Positions 18,760 to 25,743 of a stretch of 45,682 nucleotides of DNA are shown piece after piece. The stretch is from an uncultured delta proteobacterium (lineage in GTDB: Bacteria; Myxococcota_A; Polyangia; Polyangiales; Ga0077539): contig CAIMWA010000472.1 of the NCBI GenBank assembly GCA_903845045.1, positions 1 to 45,682 on the forward strand, read 5' to 3'. The notes below the pieces were generated by a model that saw only the letters and a list, made by a program, of their open reading frames with translations, did not search any database and was not told the DNA's origin. A program made the position numbers and the translations under genes. Position 1 is the stretch's first letter. Each line of letters opens with the position of its first letter.

Positions 18760-19731
18760 ATGCCGCGGTCGCTCAGCACCTTCGGCGGGCTGCTCGGTCT
18801 CCTCGCTGCGGGGTGCGCCGAGGCGTGGTCCCAGCCGATGCGCGGACACGCCGTCGGCGACGCGGGTGTGACCTGCGGTGCCTCCGAGGTGGCCATCGAT
18901 GGCGACGGTCACTGCGGACGCCCCGGACAACGCTGGACCCGCGACGGTGCGGTCGGCGCTCCGACGAGCTGCATGCCCGGCGAGACCCACGCCGTCGACG
19001 GGCGGTCGTGCGTAGCGCGCGCGCATGAAGACGGCCCCGACGGAGGCCCCACGACGCGCTGGAACGCGCCCCCCGCAGCGATGTCGGTGCCCGCAGGAAT
19101 GGTCGTGCTGCCGGGTGCGACCTGGCGCTTTCTGGGGCGATGGGTGCGCGTGGGAGCCTTCGCCATGGACCGCACCGAGGTCACCGTCGGCGCGTGGCAG
19201 CGCTGCGTCGCGGCCCGTCGCTGCGCCCCCGTCGCCGACCCGGCGGGCACGCAGCGGGGCGCCGCGTACCCTGTGACCAACGTCACCTTCGCGGCCGCCG
19301 CGAGCTACTGCACCTTCGCCGGTGGACGCCTCCCGACCGACGCCGAGTGGTCCCTCGCGGCGCGGGGCGTCGAAGGCCGCGCGGCGCCGTGGGGCGGACG
19401 CCTCGCGCGATGCGACCTGGCACGCCTCGCAGGCTGCGGTGACGGACCCCGCGAGGTCGGATCGCTCCCCTCCGGAGCTTCTCCCGAAGGCGTGCTCGAC
19501 CTCGTGGGCAACGTCGCCGAGTGGGTCGCCGACCGCGCCGACGACGCACCGGCTCCGTTCGGCTCCGCCGTCGAGAACGACCCCGTCGGCGCGGCCGCAG
19601 GGAGCGCACGATGGGTGCGTGGCGGGTCGTTCCGCACCGCCGACGAGGTCGCCAGCGCGCGCCTCGCCGAGGCCGTGGAGGCCCGCGAGGCCCGCGTCGA
19701 CCTGGGCTTCCGATGTGTGCGGGGGCTTTGA
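18760..19731 (+). CDS. FGE/SUMF1-fold lipoprotein
   Basis: 323 residues. A lipoprotein signal (LLGLLAAGC, Cys ~19) is followed by a Gly/Asp-rich linker with Cys pairs (~35-90) and a formylglycine-generating-enzyme fold (~105-323): PAGMVVLPG, MDRTEVTVGAWQRC, PVTNVTF, GRLPTDAEWSLAARG, DLVGNVAEW, WVRGGSF and LGFRCV. The Cys pair used by true FGE near the GNVWEWC segment is absent (GNVAEWVAD), so sulfatase activation is unlikely; many myxobacterial surface proteins use this fold for binding. TATCGT lies six bases before ATG 18760, and no good RBS is seen. Confidence 0.85.
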   Translation: MPRSLSTFGGLLGLLAAGCAEAWSQPMRGHAVGDAGVTCGASEVAIDGDGHCGRPGQRWTRDGAVGAPTSCMPGETHAVDGRSCVARAHEDGPDGGPTTRWNAPPAAMSVPAGMVVLPGATWRFLGRWVRVGAFAMDRTEVTVGAWQRCVAARRCAPVADPAGTQRGAAYPVTNVTFAAAASYCTFAGGRLPTDAEWSLAARGVEGRAAPWGGRLARCDLARLAGCGDGPREVGSLPSGASPEGVLDLVGNVAEWVADRADDAPAPFGSAVENDPVGAAAGSARWVRGGSFRTADEVASARLAEAVEAREARVDLGFRCVRGL

Positions 19732-19741
19732 GAACGGAGGT

Positions 19742-20935
19742 TCAGAGCGCGCGGAGCACGCCCTCGCGGATGAGCTTGCGCAGCAGCACCAGCCGTCCCG
19801 CGTCGTCGAGCTCCGTCGGGAGGTCCCGCGCCGTGAAGCGCTCCGACGACACGGCGAAGCGCAGCGCCGACATCGCGTAGACCGGAAAGCCGAGCACGCG
19901 GCCGTAGCACGAGAGCAGGGCCTGCTCGGTGCCCTCCTCCACCCGCGGCACGACGCCGGGACGCACCCCGACGACGGTGTCGACGGAGAGCTCCGGCAGC
20001 CGCTGGAGCTGCGCGAACTGCCCCGGGAGCCGCGGGTGCCGCGTGTCGACGAGGTCCTGCGCGAAGTGCTCGAGGACGCCCTTCGCATCTCCCTCGGCCG
20101 CCGCGGCGAAGCGACGCAGCGCCTCGGCCAGCGTGCGCTTTGCGTCGGTGCCGTCGAAGCCATCGCGCGCGAAGCCCACAGGCAGCCCGCGCCGGCCGTG
20201 GGCGTCGTTGAGGGCCCAGCGCCCGAGCGCCTCGGCCAGCACGTCGGCCCAGGAGGTGAAGAGCGCTCCGAACGTCACGTGCAGCGAGTGCCCCGACGCC
20301 TCGCTGGTGCGCGCGTCGTGCATCAGCCCCCGGGGGATGTAGAGCGCGTCGCCGGCGTTCAGATCGAAGGACTCCGAGAGCGCCCCGCACTGGGTCTCCG
20401 CCGGGTTGAATTCCTGGCGGCGAAGCGGCGTGTCGACGGCCTGGTCGTAGAGCATCCAGTGCCTGGTGCCCTCGACCTGCACCACGAACACGTCGTGGCT
20501 GTCGTAGTGCGGGCGAAAGCCCTGGGCGTTCGCCGGCGTGAGGTAGATGTTCGCCTGGAAGCGCGTGCTCATCTCGCGCTCGAGCCCGCGCACGCACTCG
20601 AAGAGCGGCTGGTGGTGCGACTCGAGCTGCGCGAACACCATCGACGCGCCGGCCTCGTAGAGCTTGAAGAGCTTCACCGTGTCGATGAGGCCGCTGGGGT
20701 ACGTGTACTCCTCTGGCGCGATCTTCCGCCGATGGTCCACGAGGGCCACGTCGGGGTGATGAAAATCCGTCGACCCGAGGATGCGGTCGATGTCCGTCAG
20801 CGACAGCAGGCCGTCGAACCAGCCCGCGCGTGCGCGGCGTGCCACGAGCGGAGCCCGCTCCCAGTGCGTCGCGAGAAAGGTCTCCACGGGCGTCGGATCG
20901 ATGATCCGCGCGAGCGTCGGGTACGTGAGTGCCAT
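19742..20935 (-). CDS. JmjC/cupin-4 2-oxoglutarate oxygenase (ribosomal-oxygenase type)
   Basis: 397 residues. Belongs to the cupin-4 JmjC family that includes YcfD/RoxA, MINA53 and NO66, Fe(II)/2-oxoglutarate enzymes that hydroxylate Arg or His side chains of proteins. Iron-binding HxD is His143-Tyr-Asp145 (GFRPHYDSHDVF) and the distal His is His206 (IPRGLMHDA); the substrate-entry helix and winged C-terminal part (~290-397) are present. ATG 20935 is chosen as an upstream in-frame start would intrude into the neighbour. It lies 50 bases downstream of a repeat lipoprotein gene on the same strand, which may encode its substrate (inference). The usual target L16 cannot be excluded. Confidence 0.85.
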   Translation of the reverse strand: MALTYPTLARIIDPTPVETFLATHWERAPLVARRARAGWFDGLLSLTDIDRILGSTDFHHPDVALVDHRRKIAPEEYTYPSGLIDTVKLFKLYEAGASMVFAQLESHHQPLFECVRGLEREMSTRFQANIYLTPANAQGFRPHYDSHDVFVVQVEGTRHWMLYDQAVDTPLRRQEFNPAETQCGALSESFDLNAGDALYIPRGLMHDARTSEASGHSLHVTFGALFTSWADVLAEALGRWALNDAHGRRGLPVGFARDGFDGTDAKRTLAEALRRFAAAAEGDAKGVLEHFAQDLVDTRHPRLPGQFAQLQRLPELSVDTVVGVRPGVVPRVEEGTEQALLSCYGRVLGFPVYAMSALRFAVSSERFTARDLPTELDDAGRLVLLRKLIREGVLRAL

Positions 20936-20985
20936 GGCGGGCGAACGATGGGGCGCGAGCGGCCCCAGGGGAAGCGCGAAGTCGA

Positions 20986-21585
20986 CTACCAGCGGCGGCC
21001 GCGGCCGCGACCGACGGGGTCGGCCCACTGGCCCGAGTCACTGTCGGTGAGGCCGGTGTTGCCGAGGCGCGCGGTGCCGCGGCCGTTGCCCACCGGGTCG
21101 GCGTAGCTGCCCGAGTCGCCGTCGGTAACACCCGTGGCGCCACCACGTCCGAAGGTCCCGCGGCCACCGCCGACGGGGTCGGAGTAGGTGCCCGAGTCGC
21201 CGTCGGTGAGGCCCGTCTGCACGCCGCGCGGCTGGCCGCGGCCGTTGCCCACCGGGTCGGCGTACTGCCCGCCGTCGCTGTCCGTGAGGCCCGTGCGGTA
21301 CGCGCCGCCCTGCACGGCCACCGGCTGCGGCTGCTGGTAGACCGGCTGCGGCTGCTGGTAGACCGGCTGCACGTACGCCGGCTGCGCCTGCACCTGGGCC
21401 TGCACAGGACCGGTCTGGATCGGCTGCGGGTTGCTCACGATGCAGCCGCCGAGCGCCTTCGAAGCGCCGCCGAGCACCGTGGCGCCGATGACGGCCAGCA
21501 CCGAGCGGCGGCCGGTGGCGGTCTCCACGATCTGGTCTTCGGTCAGCGTCGGCGAGGCGTCGGTCTTCTTCGGGGTGTCGGACAT
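20986..21585 (-). CDS. Tandem-repeat lipoprotein with Tat-like signal, unknown function
   Basis: 199 residues. Residues 1-25 are polar; RR26-27 precede a hydrophobic stretch (SVLAVIGATVLGGASKALGG) ending at Cys48, which looks like a twin-arginine lipoprotein signal. A Gln/Pro-rich segment (~54-92) with two copies of PVYQQPQ follows. The C-terminal half is four copies of a 26-27-residue unit beginning at 98, 124, 151 and 177, consensus TG(L/V)TD(S/G)D(S/G)Gx(Y/W)(A/S)DPVGxGRG. The DxDxG core could bind calcium. A strong RBS (AAGGAGA) fixes ATG 21585. Probably co-transcribed with the JmjC oxygenase downstream. Not a family I can name. Confidence 0.75.
   Translation of the reverse strand: MSDTPKKTDASPTLTEDQIVETATGRRSVLAVIGATVLGGASKALGGCIVSNPQPIQTGPVQAQVQAQPAYVQPVYQQPQPVYQQPQPVAVQGGAYRTGLTDSDGGQYADPVGNGRGQPRGVQTGLTDGDSGTYSDPVGGGRGTFGRGGATGVTDGDSGSYADPVGNGRGTARLGNTGLTDSDSGQWADPVGRGRGRRW
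20989..21294 (-). repeat. Four 78-81 bp tandem coding repeats
   Basis: Encode the TDSDSG/ADPVGxGRG units of the lipoprotein. Aspartates, the Pro-Val and the terminal Gly-Arg-Gly are conserved in every copy while the 6-8 residues between units vary in composition. Confidence 0.85.
21321..21370 (-). repeat. 21-bp tandem repeat encoding Gln/Pro segment
   Basis: Unit CCGGCTGCGGCTGCTGGTAGA occurs twice exactly (21321-21341, 21342-21362) with a third partial copy; encodes PVYQQPQ repeats in the lipoprotein. Confidence 0.85.
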
Positions 21586-21595
21586 GGGGGATCGG

Positions 21596-21602
21596 TCTCC
21601 TT
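21596..21602 (-). promoter_or_regulatory. Ribosome binding site of the repeat lipoprotein
   Basis: AAGGAGA ten bases before ATG 21585, among the strongest Shine-Dalgarno matches in the window; suggests efficient translation. Confidence 0.65.
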
Positions 21603-21794
21603 GCGGCGGGGGAATTGGGCTTGCGTCGGGGTCGTCGCGGGCACGCCGGAACATCCGGCAGGTCGATGCCGCCGCGCGCACGGGCGCCGCAGAAGCAACT
21701 CCTCGCGCAGATCTTACGCGGTCCGCGCTCGACGCGATAGGGCCCCGCGCGCCGTTCGCGTGCCACCGCCCACGCGACGCGCTATGGGGGCTTC

Positions 21795-22595
21795 GTGAGC
21801 GTCATCGCACACCTCACCGATCCCCACCTGCTCGAGCCCGACGGGCTCCGCGCGTCCGGCGTGGGCGCTCGCGTGCGCCGCCGCTACCTCAACGCGCTGC
21901 GCAGCATCGACGCCCCGGCGCGCTTCGACGCCTTCGTGGGCGTGCTCCGGCGCGCGGCGGCGCTCGGCTACGACCACCTCGTCATCACCGGCGACCTGAC
22001 CGAAGAGGGGACGCGCCCGCAGTTCGAGGCCGTCGCCGAGGCCTTCGACGCCGCCGGCGTGGACCCCGCGCGAGTGTCGCTGGTCCCGGGCAACCACGAC
22101 GTCTACGAGGACGCCGGCGCCTTCGCGTGGGCGCTGCGCGGTCCGCTGAGGGCCTTCGCGGCGACGAGCGCTCCAGGCGCCGTGGTCGCGCTCCCCGACG
22201 CCGTGGTGGTGCCCTACTCGACGGCGCGCGCGCAGCGCTGGTGGCGGTCCGCGGGAGAGCTCTCCGAGGCGGTGCGCGAGTCCCTCGCTGCGACGGCCCG
22301 GCGCGCGGCGGGGCTCGGCGTGGCGGCGATCCTCGTGCAGCACCATCCGCCGATGCGCGTCCAGAGCGTGGCGATGCACTGGCTCGACGGGCTCCTCGAC
22401 CATGCCGCACTGCGCCCGCTCCTCGGCGGGTTTCCGCACCTCGCGGTGCTCCACGGACACCTGCACGAGCACCGCGACCGGGCCTTCGAAGCCGGCGCGC
22501 TTCCGCAAGTCTTCGGCGCGCCCGCGGTGCTCGACGATGCCGTGACGGTGCGTCGCTACGCCGTCGAGGGCACGGCGCTGGTCCCGCTGCCCTGA
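21795..22595 (+). CDS. Calcineurin-like metallophosphoesterase
   Basis: 266 residues. Dinuclear-metal phosphoesterase motifs in order: LTDPHL (Asp-x-His, ~8-11), ITGDLTEEGT (GD, ~64), PGNHD (~99), then a late His (QHHPP, ~180) and LHGHLHEH (GHxH, ~220). This arrangement is shared with CpdA-type 3',5'-cAMP phosphodiesterases and related esterases; substrate is not readable from sequence. GTG 21795 follows TATGGG by six bases, the leaderless-like arrangement seen at several neighbouring genes. Confidence 0.88.
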   Translation: MSVIAHLTDPHLLEPDGLRASGVGARVRRRYLNALRSIDAPARFDAFVGVLRRAAALGYDHLVITGDLTEEGTRPQFEAVAEAFDAAGVDPARVSLVPGNHDVYEDAGAFAWALRGPLRAFAATSAPGAVVALPDAVVVPYSTARAQRWWRSAGELSEAVRESLAATARRAAGLGVAAILVQHHPPMRVQSVAMHWLDGLLDHAALRPLLGGFPHLAVLHGHLHEHRDRAFEAGALPQVFGAPAVLDDAVTVRRYAVEGTALVPLP

Positions 22596-22660
22596 GCGTC
22601 GCGCGCGGCGTGTGTGAAACTGGCGGCGCGTTTCCGCCGGGCGCTACGGTGCGAAGCGTC

Positions 22661-22999
22661 ATGCACGAAACCATCGACCCAGATCCTGGCGGCTACGGTC
22701 TGTCCCTGGACTACGGGGATTGCTATTTCGGCTTCGCGTTCGACGACGACGCGCCGCTGCTCGCGTGGTCCGAGGCGTCCTTCGACGCCGCGGAGCTGCG
22801 CGTGCTCCTCGCCGAAGAGGCGCTGAGAGCGTCCTCCGACGACGTCATCGAGGTGGAGGCCTGGGAGCTCGAGAGCCGCGTCGAGACCCGCCGGCGTGGA
22901 TCGTCCGAGCGCCGTGGCGCCGACCGCCGCACCCCCACGCGCCGCCGCTCCGCCGGTCGCCGCCGCGAGGATGCGTTCTTCGCCGCGGGAATGTTCTGA
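22661..22999 (+). CDS. Small protein with acidic head and Arg-rich tail, unknown
   Basis: 112 residues, family not recognised. The first ~70 residues are acidic with aromatic residues (GLSLDYGDCYFGFAFDDD and a helix of Glu/Ala), the last ~40 are strongly basic with repeated RRR/ERR segments. The opposing charges suggest self-association or nucleic-acid/protein binding (inference). TACGGT is ten bases before ATG 22661. It ends one base before the stop of the opposing MOSC gene. Codon use is like its neighbours, so it is probably real. Confidence 0.55.
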   Translation: MHETIDPDPGGYGLSLDYGDCYFGFAFDDDAPLLAWSEASFDAAELRVLLAEEALRASSDDVIEVEAWELESRVETRRRGSSERRGADRRTPTRRRSAGRRREDAFFAAGMF

Positions 23000-23000
23000 G

Positions 23001-23831
23001 CTAGCGCCCGTAGCCGGGGTCCACCCGCCGGCTCTGCACCGTCACCTCGTCGCCGACGGCGATGTCGAGGCCCACCGACTCCCCGAAATGCACGACGTTC
23101 TGCGCGAAGAACACCTTCGACGCGAAGGTCCGGTACGTCGCCAGCGTGCGCAGCGGCTCGAGGCCCGTCGCGCCCGTCGCCGGGTCGACGTTCACCACCG
23201 AGCACCGCGCGCACGGCTTCGCGGCCCGCGCCAGCGCCGCACCGATGCGGAGCACGGACCAGAGGTCCTCGTCGAAGGCGACATCGCCATCGACGGTCAC
23301 GTTCGGACGAAATCGCGCCATGGTCACGGGCTCGCTCAGCCGGGCGTTCAGGTCCGCGAGCGACGCATCGGTGGCCAGCAGCAGCGGAAAGCCGTCGGCG
23401 AAGCCCACGCGGTCCCCCGGGCGCGCGAAGCGACGATCGACCTGCCGCGAGTCCTCCGTCGGAACCCACACCACCGCGCCGTCGAAGCCCAGCGCCGAGC
23501 GCACCCAGGCCGACGCGTCCGACGAGGCGTCGCGCGCCGACACGGTGTCGTCCCAGACCGTCACGACGCGACGGGGAGCGTCGTCGGCGGCGGCCAATGG
23601 CAGCGCGAGCGGAGCGTGCCCCGGGGCCTCCATGGACACGTGCTCGTCGTGCACGGCCACCGCCACGAGGGCCAGCGCGGGGTGCGTGCGTTGCGTCACG
23701 AAGCGCCCCGCGGCGTCGACGATCATCCATCGGCGGTCGAGGAGCAGCCCCGTGTCGTCGAGCGTCGCGCGCTGCACCGGCACGCCCGCGCACGCCTTCA
23801 CCGGATGGATCGTGAGCGACGTGACGCGCAT
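23001..23831 (-). CDS. MOSC domain protein (YcbX-like)
   Basis: 276 residues. N-terminal MOSC beta-barrel domain (VTSLTIHPVKACAGVPV start, DRRWMIVDAAGRFVTQR) followed by the catalytic MOSC domain with RFRPN (~193) and the Cys motif PCARCSV (~225-231), whose Cys is expected to bind a molybdenum cofactor. Relatives (YcbX, mARC) reduce N-hydroxylated compounds such as N-hydroxylaminopurine; this activity is inferred. A ferredoxin domain found at the C-terminus of E. coli YcbX is missing, so an external electron donor would be needed. Confidence 0.88.
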   Translation of the reverse strand: MRVTSLTIHPVKACAGVPVQRATLDDTGLLLDRRWMIVDAAGRFVTQRTHPALALVAVAVHDEHVSMEAPGHAPLALPLAAADDAPRRVVTVWDDTVSARDASSDASAWVRSALGFDGAVVWVPTEDSRQVDRRFARPGDRVGFADGFPLLLATDASLADLNARLSEPVTMARFRPNVTVDGDVAFDEDLWSVLRIGAALARAAKPCARCSVVNVDPATGATGLEPLRTLATYRTFASKVFFAQNVVHFGESVGLDIAVGDEVTVQSRRVDPGYGR

Positions 23832-23887
23832 GGTCCGCCGGAGTCTAGCGGGTGGGCGCGCGGAATGCGCTAGAGTCCCCGCCGACG

Positions 23888-25690
23888 ATGTCGTCGGTGC
23901 TCGCGAGCCTCGGGCCCGGGGTGATCTTCGCCCGGGACTTCAAGATCGTGCGCGCCCTCGCCGAGGGCGGCATGGGGGCCGTGTTCGTCGCGGAGCAGCT
24001 GTCGTCGGGCAAGCTCCGCGCGCTCAAGGTGCTCAACCCCGACGTCATGAGCGACGAGGCGAACCGCGAGCAGTTCGCCCTCGAGGCGCGCGTCGGAGCG
24101 CAGATCGCCAGCGGCCACGTCGTCGAGGTCATCGCGGCGGGCATCGACGACGACACCGGCGTGCCCTACCTCGCCATGGAGCTCCTAGAAGGCGAGGACC
24201 TCGCCGACCTCCTGCACCGCCGCGGGCGGCTCCCGGCGCACGAGGTCCTCGAGATCTTCGAGCAGCTCGGCGACGCCCTCGCGGCGGCGCACCGGGCGGG
24301 CGTGGTGCACCGCGACCTCAAGCCCCGGAACATCTTCGTCGCGCGGTCGCGGCTCCGCGGCATGCCCTTCGTGGTGAAGGTGCTCGACTTCGGCATCTCG
24401 AAGCTCATCACGCACAACACCACGTCGGTGACGGTGACGCGGCAGATCGGCTCGCCGCTCTTCATGGCCCCGGAGCAGGCGCGTTCGGGCTCGAAGCTGC
24501 GCCGGAGCACCGACGTCTGGCCGTTGGGCTTGCTTGCGTTCCTGCTCCTCACCGGCAGGCACTACTGGAAGGCCGTCTCGCGCGAGGGCGTGAACCTCAA
24601 CGAGCTGCTCATGGACATCGCCGTGAACCCGCTCGACACGCCGTCGCAGCGCGTGACGGACCTCGGGCTCCCGCCGGACCTGCTGCCGCCGGGCTTCGAC
24701 GCGTGGTTCTTCCGCTGCGTCGACCGCGACCCCGAGCGGCGCTTCGTCGAGGCCGGCGAGGCCGTCGAGGCGCTGCGCGGCGTGCTCCTGGGGCGCCACG
24801 CGGCGATGCTCGAGAGCGAGCCCACGGTGGTGCGCACGCTGCCGACGCCGGCCCCTTCGCCGTTCGCCGTCCCTCCTTCGATCCGCGGCGCGACGCCGAT
24901 CTCGCAGCCCGTGGGCTTCCCGGCGACGGGGCCGATCCCGTCGGTGGAGACCCAGCCCGCGTCGAACACGTTGGCCATCGGCCCGCCCCCGGCGGGGCCC
25001 ACCGGACCGGTGAAGCGGGCGTGGCGCGAGTGGCGCGTCGCCGTCGTCGCGGGCGTCGCGCTGCTGGGCGGACTGGCGGTCTTCGTGACGTCGCGATCCG
25101 GGCACGACGCCACGCCCACCGGCGCCGTCGCGCTCCACTTCACGGGCCTTCCGTCGGGTGCCGTGGTGCGGGTCGGGGCCCAGGCGTTCGCCGGCGGCGA
25201 GGCCCTCGTGCCGCGCAGCGCGGCGCCGACGACGGTGCGTGTCGAAGCCCCGGGGCGCCGCACCGTCGTGTTCTCGCTCGTGCCCGATCACGACCAGCGC
25301 CTGGTGGTCCCCGAGCTCGCGGCCGAGGCCGTGGTCGACGCCGGGAACCCCTCCCCTGCGCGAGTGGCGGCGGCGGTGGCTCCGGTCGTCGGTCTGCCTT
25401 CGCCGCTCGCCGACGCGGGCTCTCAAGCGCCGGAGAGCGCACCGGACGGAGCGGCAGCGCACGCACCGCGGCCGAGGCTCGCCATGGGGCGCCTCACCGT
25501 GGGCGCCGACCCCCCGCGCTGCGACGTGAGCGTCGACGGACGTCCCGTGGGCCGATCGCCGGTGTTCAACCGCGTGCTCCCGGCGGGCGACCATCGGGTG
25601 CGGTGCGATCGCCCCGGGGGGCACCCGGCGGTGCGCATCGCGCACGTCGCGCCGAACCGCGAGACCGAGATCATCTTCCCCGGGGAGTGA
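23888..25690 (+). CDS. Ser/Thr protein kinase, transmembrane, with PEGA-like tail
   Basis: 600 residues. Kinase domain (~18-300) with a full active set: Gly-loop AEGGMGAV (~25-32), Lys47 (RALKVL), catalytic loop HRDLKPRN (141-148), DFG (167-169) and APE (PLFMAPEQA). Linker rich in Pro/Thr, one membrane helix (~390-408, VAVVAGVALLGGLAVFV), then extracytoplasmic PEGA-like beta domain(s), the last one with VSVDGRPVGRSPV (~545) near the end. Such kinases are abundant in myxobacteria. TAGAGT lies 11 bases before ATG 23888. A possible source of the phosphothreonine read by the FHA protein at 7575-8927, but no linkage is proven. Confidence 0.93.
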   Translation: MSSVLASLGPGVIFARDFKIVRALAEGGMGAVFVAEQLSSGKLRALKVLNPDVMSDEANREQFALEARVGAQIASGHVVEVIAAGIDDDTGVPYLAMELLEGEDLADLLHRRGRLPAHEVLEIFEQLGDALAAAHRAGVVHRDLKPRNIFVARSRLRGMPFVVKVLDFGISKLITHNTTSVTVTRQIGSPLFMAPEQARSGSKLRRSTDVWPLGLLAFLLLTGRHYWKAVSREGVNLNELLMDIAVNPLDTPSQRVTDLGLPPDLLPPGFDAWFFRCVDRDPERRFVEAGEAVEALRGVLLGRHAAMLESEPTVVRTLPTPAPSPFAVPPSIRGATPISQPVGFPATGPIPSVETQPASNTLAIGPPPAGPTGPVKRAWREWRVAVVAGVALLGGLAVFVTSRSGHDATPTGAVALHFTGLPSGAVVRVGAQAFAGGEALVPRSAAPTTVRVEAPGRRTVVFSLVPDHDQRLVVPELAAEAVVDAGNPSPARVAAAVAPVVGLPSPLADAGSQAPESAPDGAAAHAPRPRLAMGRLTVGADPPRCDVSVDGRPVGRSPVFNRVLPAGDHRVRCDRPGGHPAVRIAHVAPNRETEIIFPGE

Positions 25691-25743
25691 CCTGCGCCGC
25701 TCCGCCCTTGCCGCGGCCAGCACGGGCGTGTGACGTTGCTCCC

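Noticed and set aside
18760..19731. True sulfatase-activating FGE
   Set aside because: Catalytic Cys pair near GNVxEW is absent and the protein is a lipoprotein.
20989..21370. Tandem repeats as a CRISPR array
   Set aside because: Both sets are in-frame protein repeats with conserved residues and no unique spacers.
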